Shown in pieces: positions 46,901 through 58,668 of a stretch of DNA of 64,000 nt (within the stretch, counting starts at the first letter, position 1; each line of letters opens with the position of its first letter). Position numbers and translations under genes: made by a program. The stretch is from assembly GCA_033439795.1 (NCBI GenBank), contig JAUTDP010000003.1, positions 1,674,001-1,738,000 on the forward strand. Reading direction: 5' to 3'. This stretch comes from Sordaria brevicollis. Lineage: Eukaryota > Ascomycota > Sordariomycetes > Sordariales > Sordariaceae. A model generated the notes under the pieces. It was not told where the DNA came from. It did no database searches and saw nothing but the letters and a program-made list of their open reading frames with translations.

Positions 46901-49900
46901 AAACTATTCGTATCCTTCCTTAACCCGAATACGATTAAACGTAATAATAATGTCGAATTTAATAAAAATTTTCGCCTTACAAATAACATCGAATATTTCC
47001 TTAATTAATAACAACGGGTAACGGGATTTTATAATAACGTTATTAATACCGCGGTAATCGACGTAAATATAGACTCCGCCGCTAAATTTTTTAACAAAAA
47101 AAATAGGGACTATAATAGCGGATTAAAAAAACCGGATAAATTTCTTTTAAAAATTAATATTAATCCATTTCTTAATTATAACTACTTTAATAAGCGTAAT
47201 ATATCGGGGCTTTATATTAAATAATTACTATTTTAATAATAATTCGATTTTATAATTATAAACGCAATACGGCGGGACTTCTTTTATTAAACGGAGAAGG
47301 AAAACTTTAATATTTTTATAATATTTAATTAAGATTTTAATTTTAATTTCGTCGTTAAATTTAATAAACTTATTACTCTTTTCTAAAAAGATTTTTACAT
47401 CCTCCTTAATAATTTTAATAATATAAACTTATTTAAAAATTTCTTTATATATAAGAATATCCCGGCTAAAATCCCCTATTAAGTTTAATACTCTTATTAA
47501 AGTAGCGGCTTCCTTATCTTTATTGGAATTAATATTATTAACTATTATATTAACGAATAAATAAATAAATAGCGGTAAAAAGTATTTATATTACTCCCCT
47601 TTACTATTTATAATATTATTTATTATATCCTTTATTAATTCCTCGACGTCCATTAATTCCGAAATCGCAAATAACCGTTCTAACGTAGCGTAATTAATAA
47701 TTAAGGATTTAAAATTCTATTTTTCATATATATAATTAAACGTAATAGCGTTAAATTCTTTAATATCGGCCGTATTAAACGTATTATTAATACATATAAA
47801 ACATTATAATTATATTAAACGTACCGTTCTAATAAAAATACGGCGGCTATTTAAACGAATATATAATTTATAAACCGCAGAGCTCTTAATTTTAACGAAG
47901 AGGGTAACCGTACCGGAAATTCTTTATATTTTAATCCCAATTCAATTAACGATTAAAGCCTTTATAGGGTTATTAATACGGCGCGGAGAATTATTATATT
48001 ATTTAACTTTAAAGATTAGGGAGGGAATTAAGGTAAATTTATTCTTAAGGGTTAAAGAAGAGGGTAATAATTTAAAGATTAACGTTATTCGTAGGGTAGT
48101 TCGAAAAGCGGGCTCCGGTCGTAAAGCTATTTTAAAAGATTTAAGGAACGGAAACGGCAATAGGGTTAAAATCGGGGTATTTAATCGTAATAGTAAATAA
48201 ATAATTACTATTATAATACAATTAATAAAGCTTTTAAATATAATAATTTATTTATTAGAAAAATTTGAGGGGAAGTAACGGCCGCGGTATTAGGTAAAGC
48301 GGACGGTATAATTATTATAATTAATTTTAAATCGATAATATTATATTTATAAGAAGCCGAAAATAATAGAATAATTTTTAAAAATATTATAAACGAAAAA
48401 AGTAATAATCTCTATATAAAAACTAATATAGAATCGGGCGTAGACTCCTTTAAAAATAATACCTTTAATAATTCTATTAATAAAAATTAATTTCTTTAAT
48501 TATAAAAATTTAAAACGCGGGAAATTATTCTTTTTTATAAACGAAAAATTTAAAAAGGCGTAAATAAAATAACTACTATTTATTAAAATAATATAATAAT
48601 TTTTACACGATCTAGTATATACGTAAAATAATAAGAATATTAAATTTAAAGATACGGAACTATTTAAAAATTGAATTTATATTTCTTCTAAATCCTTTAA
48701 TTTATAATTTGAAATTTACTTCTTTAATAATATTAATTTAGGCTTCTATACGTAATTATATATAGAAATTAAATATTTCCCTAATTATTATAATATTCGC
48801 CGCTAATAATTTATTTAGTAGGCTAAACGGGAGCCGGATAAATAACCGGGGCGGGAACCGGGTTAATAACGGGGGTATTAGCGCTACGAACGTTAATAAT
48901 ATTATTATTACTACTATTATTATTTCTACCGCGATTATAATTATTATTACGACGGTTATTCTTATTAATAAGGTTTTAAGGACCGTAATTAACGGAACGA
49001 AAGTAATCTTTAATTAAATAGTTAAATTGGCTATAATAACGATAAAGGCTATTATATATATATTAATCCAATATATTAAAGTAAATAATACTAATAAGGC
49101 TAATAACGTCGAAATCCATTTTATTATTGCCTTAATTAATAATACGGTTATTAAAGTTAAAAATAGAATTAAAATTACTAATAACGGAATTAAAATTACT
49201 ATTAGAATTAATATTAATATTATTATTAAGGGCGCTACTAAAAATATTACAAGCTATATAGGCGCGATAATCGGCATTATCCTAAACGTAGGCAATTTTA
49301 CGGTATATTTTTAACCATTTATCCTAAACGTTATTAATGGGGGGTTTATAATAAACGCCGGCGTTATAAATATATTTAGAAATTTTATTCTTTAAGTATT
49401 CAACCTTCTAAATTTTAATTAGGCTATAAATAATTATTAAAAACGTTAATTCTATTTCGAAATCGGTAAAATTCTTATTAAACTAATAATATTCGGTTAA
49501 ATAACGTTAAATATCCTATTTAATATTAATTATTTCGAAACGTTTAATTAAATATTATATAAATTCGGCGCCCGTTTTTTACTCCTAAACGTCTTTATTA
49601 TTCTTAATTATAATAATTTCGATAAAATCGTTAATACCGGATTTAAAATCGGGGCCGAATAATATAATTATACGTAGAATCTTCTAATATTCGTCCTAAA
49701 ATAATATCAGGTCGTAAATTTATTAAATTTAAATAATTATATATTAAGAATAAAAAATATAAATATATTTAACGGAGTCCTTTTTAAAACCGGTAAAAAC
49801 GGGGGGGTTAACGACCATTTATTTATAAATATTATTAATACCCGGAACGGCGGGGTTAAAGTTACTAAAATTAGAAAATATAATAACGGTTTAAATATTA

Positions 49901-50617
49901 AATTTATTATATTAAATTTTAAAATTAGAATATTCCTTTTAAAAAATAACGTACAACGCTTAAAAGTTTCTAAAATCGATAAAAATTATATCGAATTAAT
50001 TAATAAAATTATTATTCTAATCGCGAATAAATATATAATCGTTACGAAGGTATTAATAAATACGGTTAAATAATTAAATAATAAATGCGAAGGCGGTTTC
50101 TCTAGTAATTAAAAAGGCGCGGTCGAAATATTCGTAAAAGACGAAGCGGGGCTTTTTATTATCGCCAAAGTCTACGAAAATCTCCTTAATATCTTCGTCG
50201 GAAGCAAATTTATAAAAAGCGGCGTAGGCGATATTAACGTCGGGAATTAGGCTATTACTATTATTAGTAATATCGTATAAAGCTTCTAAAATAATAGCGT
50301 TATTAAGATTAATAAAATTAATATTAAAAACCGGAGTATTAAAGAGAATATTCAACGTATTATTAAGGGAGAAAATTATAAGGTCGCTATCGCTATCGTA
50401 AAATATAGAGAATAGTACAATTAAAATTACTTAATCGTCGTAAATCTTCTTATTTATTAAATATAGAAACCTTCCCTTATTTAATTAAATAAAGGGATTT
50501 AATAATAAAAGAAATACGTTAATTCGACAGCTCGTATATAGCGAGCGGGAAATAAGCGATTTATTTTAAATAAAATAAAATTACGTATAAACGTATTATT
50601 TTAAAAGTATAATTAAT

Positions 50618-50924
50618 TATTATAAGGATAATTAATATAAGGGTAGGTAATAGATATAAATATATATAATTATATAGAAGAAAAAAGAGGAAAAGGAAGA
50701 AAGTATACATAGGAGGCCCGCCCTTTATAGGGCGCGACGGGAACGCGCTGGTCACGCGCGGTTAAGTGACCCTAACCGTATAGGCGGTAAGCAGTGACGT
50801 AATATCCTATACGGGCGGGACTATCCCGAATATAATAGTACGTTTTAGGAAATAACTACTATACGAGTACAAATACGTAATAGCAATATACTAATCACGT
50901 GCAGTCACGGCTAGGCTTGTGACA
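50618..50924 (-). repeat. LTR (5' LTR of the element)
   Basis: 307 bp. Its GC-rich core (GGAGGCCCGCCCTTTATAGG) is shared with the other LTR. This copy keeps the CTAGGCTTGTGACA end and more CpA/TpG in its inner half, so it was mutated less at that end. Confidence 0.9.
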
Positions 50925-53761
50925 AATTAATAGTTCTTCAATTAGCTAATTAATATAATTAATTTTATAGATATTAATAAAGTCCGCTTTAATATTTTCG
51001 TATTTAAAGTTAATTAATTCCCTCTCTATTTATCGAAGCCGATAATTAAAGTAGAAAACTAATATAATCTAATAAGCGGGATAATTCTCTATTTTATCTT
51101 TATACTATTTTAATTTTATTATTACTTAATCGATAATATATTCAATAGCCTCTATACTTTTATTAATTAAATCGTTAGCGTAGTCGACGGGTAAGCCATC
51201 CCCTAATATAATTAAAGGTTAAGAGAAAGCGATTATAATAATCGCTTAAGAAATTCGTATTAGTCGAAATAAAAATATTCGAAAGGGAGGAAGTAAGTTA
51301 GGTTAAGAATTAATAATTTTAATAAATAGCTTTTAAAAGTTTAAAATTAAGGAAGAGGGAATAGGAGGGGGGGGTACGCGCCTACGGGTAGTATAATTAT
51401 ATTAAAGTAATTTTTAAATAAAAGGTAATTATTAAATAGAGGTAGGAATCGAAGTAATTATATTAATATTAAAATTTAATATTTCTAATCCCTTAAACGG
51501 TTTAAATATAATATTTCCCCTAAATTTAACCCTTATTATCTATAACTGCTAAATAAATCGATAGAGATTAAATATAACGATCGAAAAGAAGGGAATTTAC
51601 GCTTTAAACTTCTTAGTAAAATCTTTAAACGGTCCTATTACCTCTATAATAGCGGTAAAAATACCCTAATTATTATTATTAAAATTATTCTTCTTTAATA
51701 ATTATTTTAAAGTATTAAAATAATTAACCGTTTTAATAACGTAATAAACGATATATTTACGTAATTTCTAAGCGCGGCGAATTATACAATAATTAAAATT
51801 CTAATACATTATATTATTAAAAATAACGTTAATATTATAAAAAATAGGGTTGTCGTCGTTAATAATAGTAAAGCCCAATTAAGGAAAGACTTTATTATTA
51901 TAAATATTATTACGGCTAAATTAAATAATTTATTTAAAATAAGTACGTTATTAAATACTTCGTCGAATAAATTAAATAATATTATAAAATCGATTAATTA
52001 ATTGAATTTTACGCTATTCTTATAATAAAGCATTTTCGTTTTTAATCAATAAGCGGGTAAATAAATTATTAAATTCGGGGTCGATTGCTTAGAGAAGTTT
52101 ACCCTTTATAGTAACCTTCGTATTAAAATTCAAAATATAATTAAAATAACGAAGGCGACGTATAAAAATTTCGTTTTCGAAGTTAACGGTAGTAAAGGAG
52201 GGGTAGAAACCTTTTATTATATAATAAATATAGCGGTTATTTATATTAACGTTATTGTATTAGAAATACGAAATATTATTAATAAAATTTTTAAATTATT
52301 TAATAATTTTAAGGATAATAATCGAAATATTCTCTTTACTATAATTACTATAAACTTCGTACAACCTTATTAAATCGTTTTTAAAAATACGCCGATTATT
52401 GATATAATAAATAAAAATCGAAAGGATAGTTAAACCGTTTAATAAAGTTTGGAAATCGAAGGAGAAATATTTTTTAAAATAAAAATCGGCTGAACGTTAT
52501 TTAAATCGATCGAAATAAATAATATATTTTTCTTAAATTTAATTAATTATAGTATAATAAAATTTAAGGAGTAACTAAGTAATTAAATTACTATTTATTA
52601 ATTTTAATAATACTTTAAATGTTCGGATTTTTAATAGTAATAAAAGGGAGCCTCGTATTAACGATTATCTCTATTACTAATTTGTAGAATTTATTACTAA
52701 TAAGTTTAATAATAAGGAAATTAGATTGTTTAAATATATTAATTACCGATTTAACCTTCTTAAAACCGCTAATATTATCCTAATTATTCGTATTATTATT
52801 ACTATCGGGCTCTTTAATATTATAAATACGTCGAGAATAAATAATATAAAATATTATAATACGAAAATTATAAAGGTTATAATAAATACCGTAATATTAA
52901 AATTTTCCTTTTATAATATTACTATCGAGTTAAATTAATATAATACTATAAACGCTAATAAAAAAAGTATATTTATAATGGCGGTCTATTTAATTCTCTA
53001 ATATATATTACTCTCCCTTAATTATAAAGTATAATTAAATAAGAATATCCGTAGGTAATTCTTCGATTAAAACTGCCTTTAAAAGTTTAAATTAAACGGA
53101 GAATTAAAAACGATTCGTTTATTTAAATTCCTCGATAATAACGTTATACGTAATAAAAGTATTAAGAGAAATAAAGGGCGTATTATTTATAATCGATAAA
53201 ATATCGTTAACGATTAATAGAGGATTAGGATCGGGGATAGTAAATATCGTAAAAAATAATATTAATAGCGGTAAATAACGGTTAATAATAATCCGCGGCG
53301 TAAAGGGGAATAAAGGAAGGGAGATTAATAAATCGAAAAATTAATTAAGAAATTACGTAATATTATAATTTAATTAAAGTACGTTAGCGATATAATTCTA
53401 AGGAAATATTAAATTTTATTATTATTATTGCGTATAAAACTCTAAGATTTTTTTTAATAATATAGGGTAATTTAGGAATTTATACGTTTTACGAATTGGG
53501 TATTACTAGGCACTAGCAATTAAGATATATATAGTCTTTTCGGGTGCCGGGTGGATTAATTTTTAAGGGTTGAAAAATATATATTTTACTAGCTATAACT
53601 TTAACCTAAGGATGGTCGAAACCGGCTAAGAAAAGGTTAAGTAAAGTCAAGTAAGTAATAAGTTTTACTTACTTATCAAGTATAAGTATGGACCTCTACT
53701 TATTTATTTATTTACTTATACTTACTTATACTTGAGGCCTATATTTGACTTGTTTCTAGCG

Positions 53762-54643
53762 TTGATTTCCTCCCCCTCCCCCTCCCCCTCACCCCCCTCC
53801 CCCTCCTCATTAGGGCTATCCCCCGGAAACTTACCATCCCCCCCATCCGCCGCCCTATGCCTCCCCATCACAAACCTATTATTAACACCATTGGGGCCTT
53901 AACTCCCTTCCTCCTGCAGCAGGCCGAGTACACAAACCCGCCTCCTGGGTTTTCGGTCCGGCAGAACTGGTTTGTCTTGGATCTCGTAGGGGTAGACCGG
54001 TAGAGGGGCATTTCTTGCTGGGAGGGGTGGTGGTTGTTTAGTTGCTTGTCGTCTGTTGTCGATGGGAAGTGGGTCAGTTTTTGGGTTTTGTATTGGGATA
54101 GATGGATGGGTGTGTTGGGTGTGTTGGGTGTGTTGGGTGTGGTGGGGGTGGTGGGGGTGTTGGGGGTGTTGGGGGTGTTGGGGGGGCTGGAAATGCGGAA
54201 AGGATAGGGATGGGAGGACGGGAGTCATTACGGGTTGAGATGGCGGGATGAATGGTTGTGGATGGGATGATTGGATCATGGAAAGGTGGGGAAATGGGCG
54301 GGATAGAGAACGGAGACTTACGAGGATGATACCTACACGTCTTCGAGTTATCGCCCAACTCAAACGGCTGGTTACACTGGACGCAGATTTCCGTGCGAGT
54401 AGCCTTTCTCTTGTTGTTAATGGATCCAGACCCCTGAGTCCCGTCGGCGGAGGCATCAGCGGTTTCAAGCTTGAGCGGAAACTTCTTGTCCAGCATCAGG
54501 GTCCTGATTCGGGCTTTGTATGTCTCGTCACCACAGAGAGCTCGAAGGACGGTGCGGACGGTGGTGTCGGGCGCCGTTTGGATGGCTTCCATTAGCTGAA
54601 GGTTCTTGAGCTCCTCGGGGTTGGGTTGGCGAGCGGGAGGCAT
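53762..54643 (-). pseudogene. CHORD-like paralogue 10, frameshifted and cut by a transposon
   Basis: Exon 1 (54643-54322) is intact: MPPARQPNPEELKN, module APDTTVRTVLRALCGDETYK, CVQCNQPFELGDNS and CRYHPR, then a GTAAGT phase-1 donor. In exon 2 the conserved pieces lie in different frames: DKP, then FCRTENPGGGFVYSACC, then VMGRHRAADG, implying at least two indels and loss of the G-C pair. The Gly/Glu-rich tail runs into the TIR element at 53760. The 3' remainder appears at about 43044-42985. The intron carries a GTGTTGGG-type minisatellite (54105-54185). Confidence 0.65.
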
Positions 54644-55237
54644 TTTGGGGGTGTGATGGCAAGTTGGTTGGTGGAATGGATGTATGGAATGGTTGCTCAG
54701 ATTATTGGATGGAAGCTGTTGATTGAGGATGCTTGGCAATGAGTTGTTGCAGTGGAGTTGCAGTATGAAGTGGAAGTTGGAGCGAAGGACTATGGGATCT
54801 GTGGTGTTGACTTTTGAGTTCCCAGGACATGCAAGGAAGGAGCTCAGGTGCAGACGTTAGGGCTCGTCCGAGGACAATACCAACGTAGAGCTATGCAGGT
54901 AGGAGCAAACCTCTCGTGACTTTTTGAGCTGACCCATTTGAGTAGGTGCAATGAGGAATCATGGTGGATAAAATCGGTCAAGGCTTTGAAACGATACGGC
55001 TCAAGCAAAACTTATTGAAACGCTTCAATATTTAAAAAGACATTGTTGGGGTTGAAGATGCCGCAGTCCTAAATTTTAAAGTATGCGGGCCGGAGCACGG
55101 ACCGGACCGGAACCGGCTACGGCCGGGGTCCCGATCTTGGTGGGACCCACCCGATTTGGGGATATTTGACCAAATATTTTATTTCCTTGTCCATATAAAT
55201 CTAGAAAGATATTTAACCCACGCAAATAAATCTAAGT

Positions 55238-56095
55238 CTATATTTGAGTTGATCTGGTTTGGATACAGCGCTGGGCTGTTTGTAAGTGGGTGGGAACGCC
55301 TAGCTCCCGATTGCGGGCCACCGCCAGTTGTGTCTCCTTGAACTGTCGGATATTTTCTTTCTGAGCCTCGGAGGCGTCCTTATCGTCGTACTTTCCACGC
55401 TTTCCATCTGCAGCCCAGTGCTTTCCCTTCGTGCATCCAGGTGGTATGGATTCTTTCCCAAGGAACCCGCAGCAAGGGTATGTGAATCCAGCAGGATTTA
55501 GGTCACGCCAATAAGGCGTATTTTCGAACTTTCTGCCGTAACCGTAATGGCGCCACGAGCGGGCCGTCAAGTCGAGTTCCATGTCGTCTAAGCAAAGCAG
55601 GATTGCCCAAGGTTAGCACTCAACTCCCGTATCTCCCGTTGCACGCGGCGGCAGGCAGGTGTTGCGACAAGAACGTAACTCACATGGATGATACAGGCAA
55701 GTCAAGGACTTGACTCCCTCTTCGTCTTCGAGCTCCATTCCGCACCGAACGCATACTTGTTTCTCGACGGCCTTTCGCTTCTGAGACTGCCTGGAGCTTT
55801 CCCCATTCGCGCGAGTCGGTTCTTCTTCCATCGTGGCGCTGATAGTCGAGGAGTCGCTCTCTTCTCCGTCACTGATATTGATGATTGACAAGGCCTCATC
55901 CTCCACTGCCGGATCATATTCGTACTCTGTTTCGCAGCTCTCGCTCTCGACGTTCGGTGGAAGCTTGTCAAAGGCGCCCGCAATGCGACCCATCAGCGCG
56001 TCGTCTTCGGCGCATAGTGCTCGTAAGACTGCCCTGACGGCGGACTCGGGAGCGGTGTCGATAGCCGTGTTGACGACCACTCTTAGTCTGGCCAT
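55238..56095 (-). CDS. CHORD-like paralogue 11
   Basis: Exons 56095-55684 and 55587-55238 join in phase 1; 253 residues. Start ATG 56095 (MARLRVVVNTAI). The module is APESAVRAVLRALCAEDD. After an acidic linker come CVRCGMELEDEE and CLYHP. Exon 2 opens YDMELDLTARSW and carries NPAGFTYPCCG, GCTKGKHWAADGKRGKYD, then a charged tail. All eight Cys/His positions are present. The downstream flank near 55080-55140 has a GGACCGG/CCGGTCC-rich patch. Confidence 0.85.
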
Positions 56096-56824
56096 GGCGA
56101 GTAATTTGGGTCTTTCAGTTTTCGCGGCGAAGTTGGTGTGTTGCGGGTGATTGATGTTTTCGTTCTTCTGTGTGTTTGTTGTCAGGTTGGAGACTGCTGC
56201 GATTTCGTTTGCTGATGATAGACAACGGGCGGATTGATTCCATTGGTGGTTGGTGGAATGGTGGAATGGTGGAATGGTGGTGAAAGAGTTGGGGCTCACG
56301 GAATTCACAAGTTGCCATACAAAATAGGTGGGAAGTTGTGAACTTTGTGAGCCCCATTTCTATCACCACTCTGGGTGGCTTGCTGGCGCCAGTTGAGCCC
56401 CTAGCTGCAGCGTTGCCAAGACGCGAACGGCTCCAGAAGGAAAACGTCCCTTTTCAACATCCTACGATGTTGCGTTTGGACGGCCAAAGAGGCACCAAGG
56501 CTTTCTTGAGAACTGAATCCCCGAGGTTTAATCCTCGTCGACAAATCACTGCCTGCTGCCGCGAGTTTTGCACTGACGGGCAGGGACTTTGCCGTGTAAG
56601 TGCTGTGATGTGGTCAATGCGTTTTCCCACAGTCAACCCTCGGACTCCGTGGATGGGATTGACCTGCGATGTGTCTCCAATATATAACCCTCGCCAAGAC
56701 CTAACGACGACGCGACACCGCACTTGCACCCGCCATCTTCGGCGCTTCGTCCATCTTCGTCTTCTGTTGAGCTCCAACTCCGGCCTTCCCCTCAACATCT
56801 TCTTCCGATCTGATTCTACACCGG

Positions 56825-57677
56825 CTAGTCATACCTCCCCCGCTTTCCATCTGCAGCCCGGTGCATACCCATTGTGCATCCCTCGTTGATACTGGAACCC
56901 GTCTCGCCGCAACAAGGGAACGTGAATCCGTCGGGATTCTGCTCGCGCCAGAATGGAGTATCGTCGTACTCATCGCCGCAGTCGGCCCAAAAGTCGGAGG
57001 CAAAGTCGATCTCCATGTCCTCTATACCCGCCGGTTAAGGTCAGCAACAAACTTTGCCTCGATGTTCCTATTCGGACGAGGAACCCACCTGGATGATACC
57101 GACAAGTCAAAGAGTCGTCTCCTTCCTCGAACGACTCCTCGCATTGGATACAAATTTCCATCCGGGGGGCCTTGCGCTTCTTATTCCTGAAGCTTTGTCC
57201 GTATGAGCGCCCCCACTCTTCGTGTGCCGAAGTGTAGACTGTGGAGTAGCCAGTTTCTTCAGCGGATTGATCTTCTTCTTCTTCTTCTTCCTCGTCCTCG
57301 TCCTCTCCCTCGTCCTCCCTGTCCTCCCTGTCCTCCCCGTCCTCCCTGTCCTCCCCGTCCTCCCCGTCCTCCCCGTCCTCCCCGTCCTCATCGCCCTCCT
57401 CTTCCTCCTCTTCCTCCTCTTCCTCCTCTTCCTCCTCTTCCTCCTCTTCCTCCTCTTCCTCCTCTTCCTCCTCTTCCTCCTCTTCCTCCTCTTCCCCCTC
57501 TTCCCCCTCTTCCCCCTCTGCTTCTTCTTCGCTATCGTTATCCAGAGGGAGCTTGGAAAGCATGTTTGCAATGCGCACCATCAACTCATATTCAGCGCAT
57601 AACGCTCGCAGAACTGCCCTGACGGTCGAGTGCGGGGCAGTGTCAATGACCGCAATGACGGATTCTCCTAGGGCCAT
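56825..57677 (-). CDS. CHORD-like paralogue 12 with poly-Glu
   Basis: Exons 57677-57089 and 57021-56825 join in phase 1; 261 residues. It starts MALGESVIAVID with module APHSTVRAVLRALCAEYE. The middle is a long Glu run followed by GED/RED repeats. Then come CIQCEESFEEGDDS and CRYHP; exon 2 has EDMEIDF, NPDGFTFPCCG, GCTMGMHRAADGKRGRYD and stops there. This is the cleanest full signature in the array. Close to paralogues 11 and 13 in sequence, consistent with local tandem duplication. Confidence 0.85.
57390..57520 (-). repeat. 9-bp coding repeat (poly-Glu)
   Basis: Tandem TCCTCTTCC units (plus-strand reading) encode Glu within paralogue 12. All length changes of whole units keep the frame. Confidence 0.9.
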
Positions 57678-58004
57678 GGCGGGCTAAATCTCCCGGTTAC
57701 GCAAATTTTCCTGTGTTGTCGGTTGGTGTTTCGTTCTGGCTCCGTGGTCCGGTTCCAATCGCGGGAACTTTTGCTTGGTGACGAGGAGGGCAAAAAAAAT
57801 AGCCGGTGGATTAATCGCGCCGACTCTCAGCCCTGGACCCACCTGCAAACACCACGACCGCGTTACATCGCCAAGGCGCAAATGGGTTGCTTCCGAAGAA
57901 ACGAGAGCAAGCCAACATTCCTGTCTCGGATTGTGCTGCATCGCCGTTTCATTCTCGACAGTCGCGACAATTCCTTTCCCTCTTCGATTCAGCCCCTACA
58001 ACAC

Positions 58005-58668
58005 TCATTCCTCCCGGCCCATGCTGGTGAAGTACCGATGCAACGAATGATTCCCACTTCCAGGGCCACCACGCCTTTGCCTCCCCGTCCTCTTCTCCTC
58101 AAAACCCCCCAGCATCCCACTCTTGATTTCCAAAGGCTTATATCTCCCGTTCTTCCCATCTGCCACTTCATGTCTCCCCACCATGCACCCCTTGTGAGCC
58201 CTCGACCCTGGATCTCCGCAGCAGGGGAAGCTAAATCCGTCAGGATTTAGTTGACGATGGTCAGGCGTGTCTCTTATTCCCATGTGAGTTGGCCAGTCGA
58301 TCCATTTATCTGGGGATATGTTGAGGTGCATGTCATCTACACCAACACCGGAGTTTGTTAGGTCCTTAATACTGTGAGCCAGCCACGTGTATAAGGGATT
58401 TACGTGGGTGATGGCGGCAGCTGAAGGATTCATCGCCTTGATCGAAGGTAGAACCGCATTGGATGCAGATTTCTTGGTGAGCTGCTTCTTGCTTGGTGGT
58501 GTTGGCTTGCTCCAGATCCTCGTCCTTGAGCGGGAGTTGTGAAAGCATCTGTCCTATCCGCCGCTTGGTGATGTGGTCGGCGCAAAGGGCGCGTAGGACA
58601 CTGCGGAGTGTGGAAGGCGGCGCGGTGGTGATTGCCGTGATGATTTCTTCATCACTGAGGGCAGCCAT
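58005..58668 (-). CDS. CHORD-like paralogue 13
   Basis: Exons 58668-58404 and 58336-58005 join in phase 1 (GTAAAT donor); 198 residues. It starts MAALSDEEIITAI with module APPSTLRSVLRALCADH. The first half-domain is CIQCGSTFDQGDES and CRHHP; the second is HDMHLNI, NPDGFSFPCCGDPG, GCMVGRHEVADGKNGRY, then a basic Gly-rich tail. All Cys/His positions are kept. The far upstream flank (about 59083) shares CCAAGACC-type sequence with that of paralogue 11 (about 56690). Confidence 0.85.

Larger units (their letters stand above)
43674..50924 (-). mobile_element. Ty3/Gypsy LTR retrotransposon, full length, RIP-degraded
   Basis: It is bounded by two 307-bp direct repeats and flanked by the 5-bp duplication AATTA (43669-43673 and 50925-50929). 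Despite RIP, the minus strand still shows the reverse transcriptase PFGL region (about 46848-46860) and YLDDILIY (about 46755-46775), spaced as in Ty3/Gypsy elements. An integrase-like stretch is near 45250 and a gag-like remnant near 50074-50355. Order along the minus strand is gag, RT, integrase. Stop codons are dense; it cannot be autonomous. Confidence 0.9.
43045..53760 (-). mobile_element. RIP-degraded TIR transposon carrying a nested retrotransposon
   Basis: The ends are the inverted repeats GCTAGAAACAAGTCAA (43045) and its complement (53760), followed on both sides by runs of AAGTAAG/ACTTGA-type subterminal repeats. Without the nested retrotransposon it is about 3.46 kb. The interior (50925-53760) is RIP-destroyed. 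On the minus strand near 51600-51650 a VIGPFKDFTKKFK-like stretch resembles hAT transposases, which is weak evidence. I could not fix a target duplication beyond a possible 2-bp match. It sits in the tail of paralogue 10. Confidence 0.7.

Noticed and set aside
49027..49314. 95-codon ORF rich in Ile and Asn within the AT-rich island
   Set aside because: RIP-generated AT-rich sequence on the strand opposite to the Gypsy genes; no selection expected.
54900..55160. GGACCGG/CCGGTCC-rich patch as a transposon end
   Set aside because: No matching inverted partner or target duplication found nearby.
57203..57622. Two plus-strand ORFs of Pro/Leu or Leu/Phe repeats
   Set aside because: Antisense of the poly-Glu repeat of paralogue 12.
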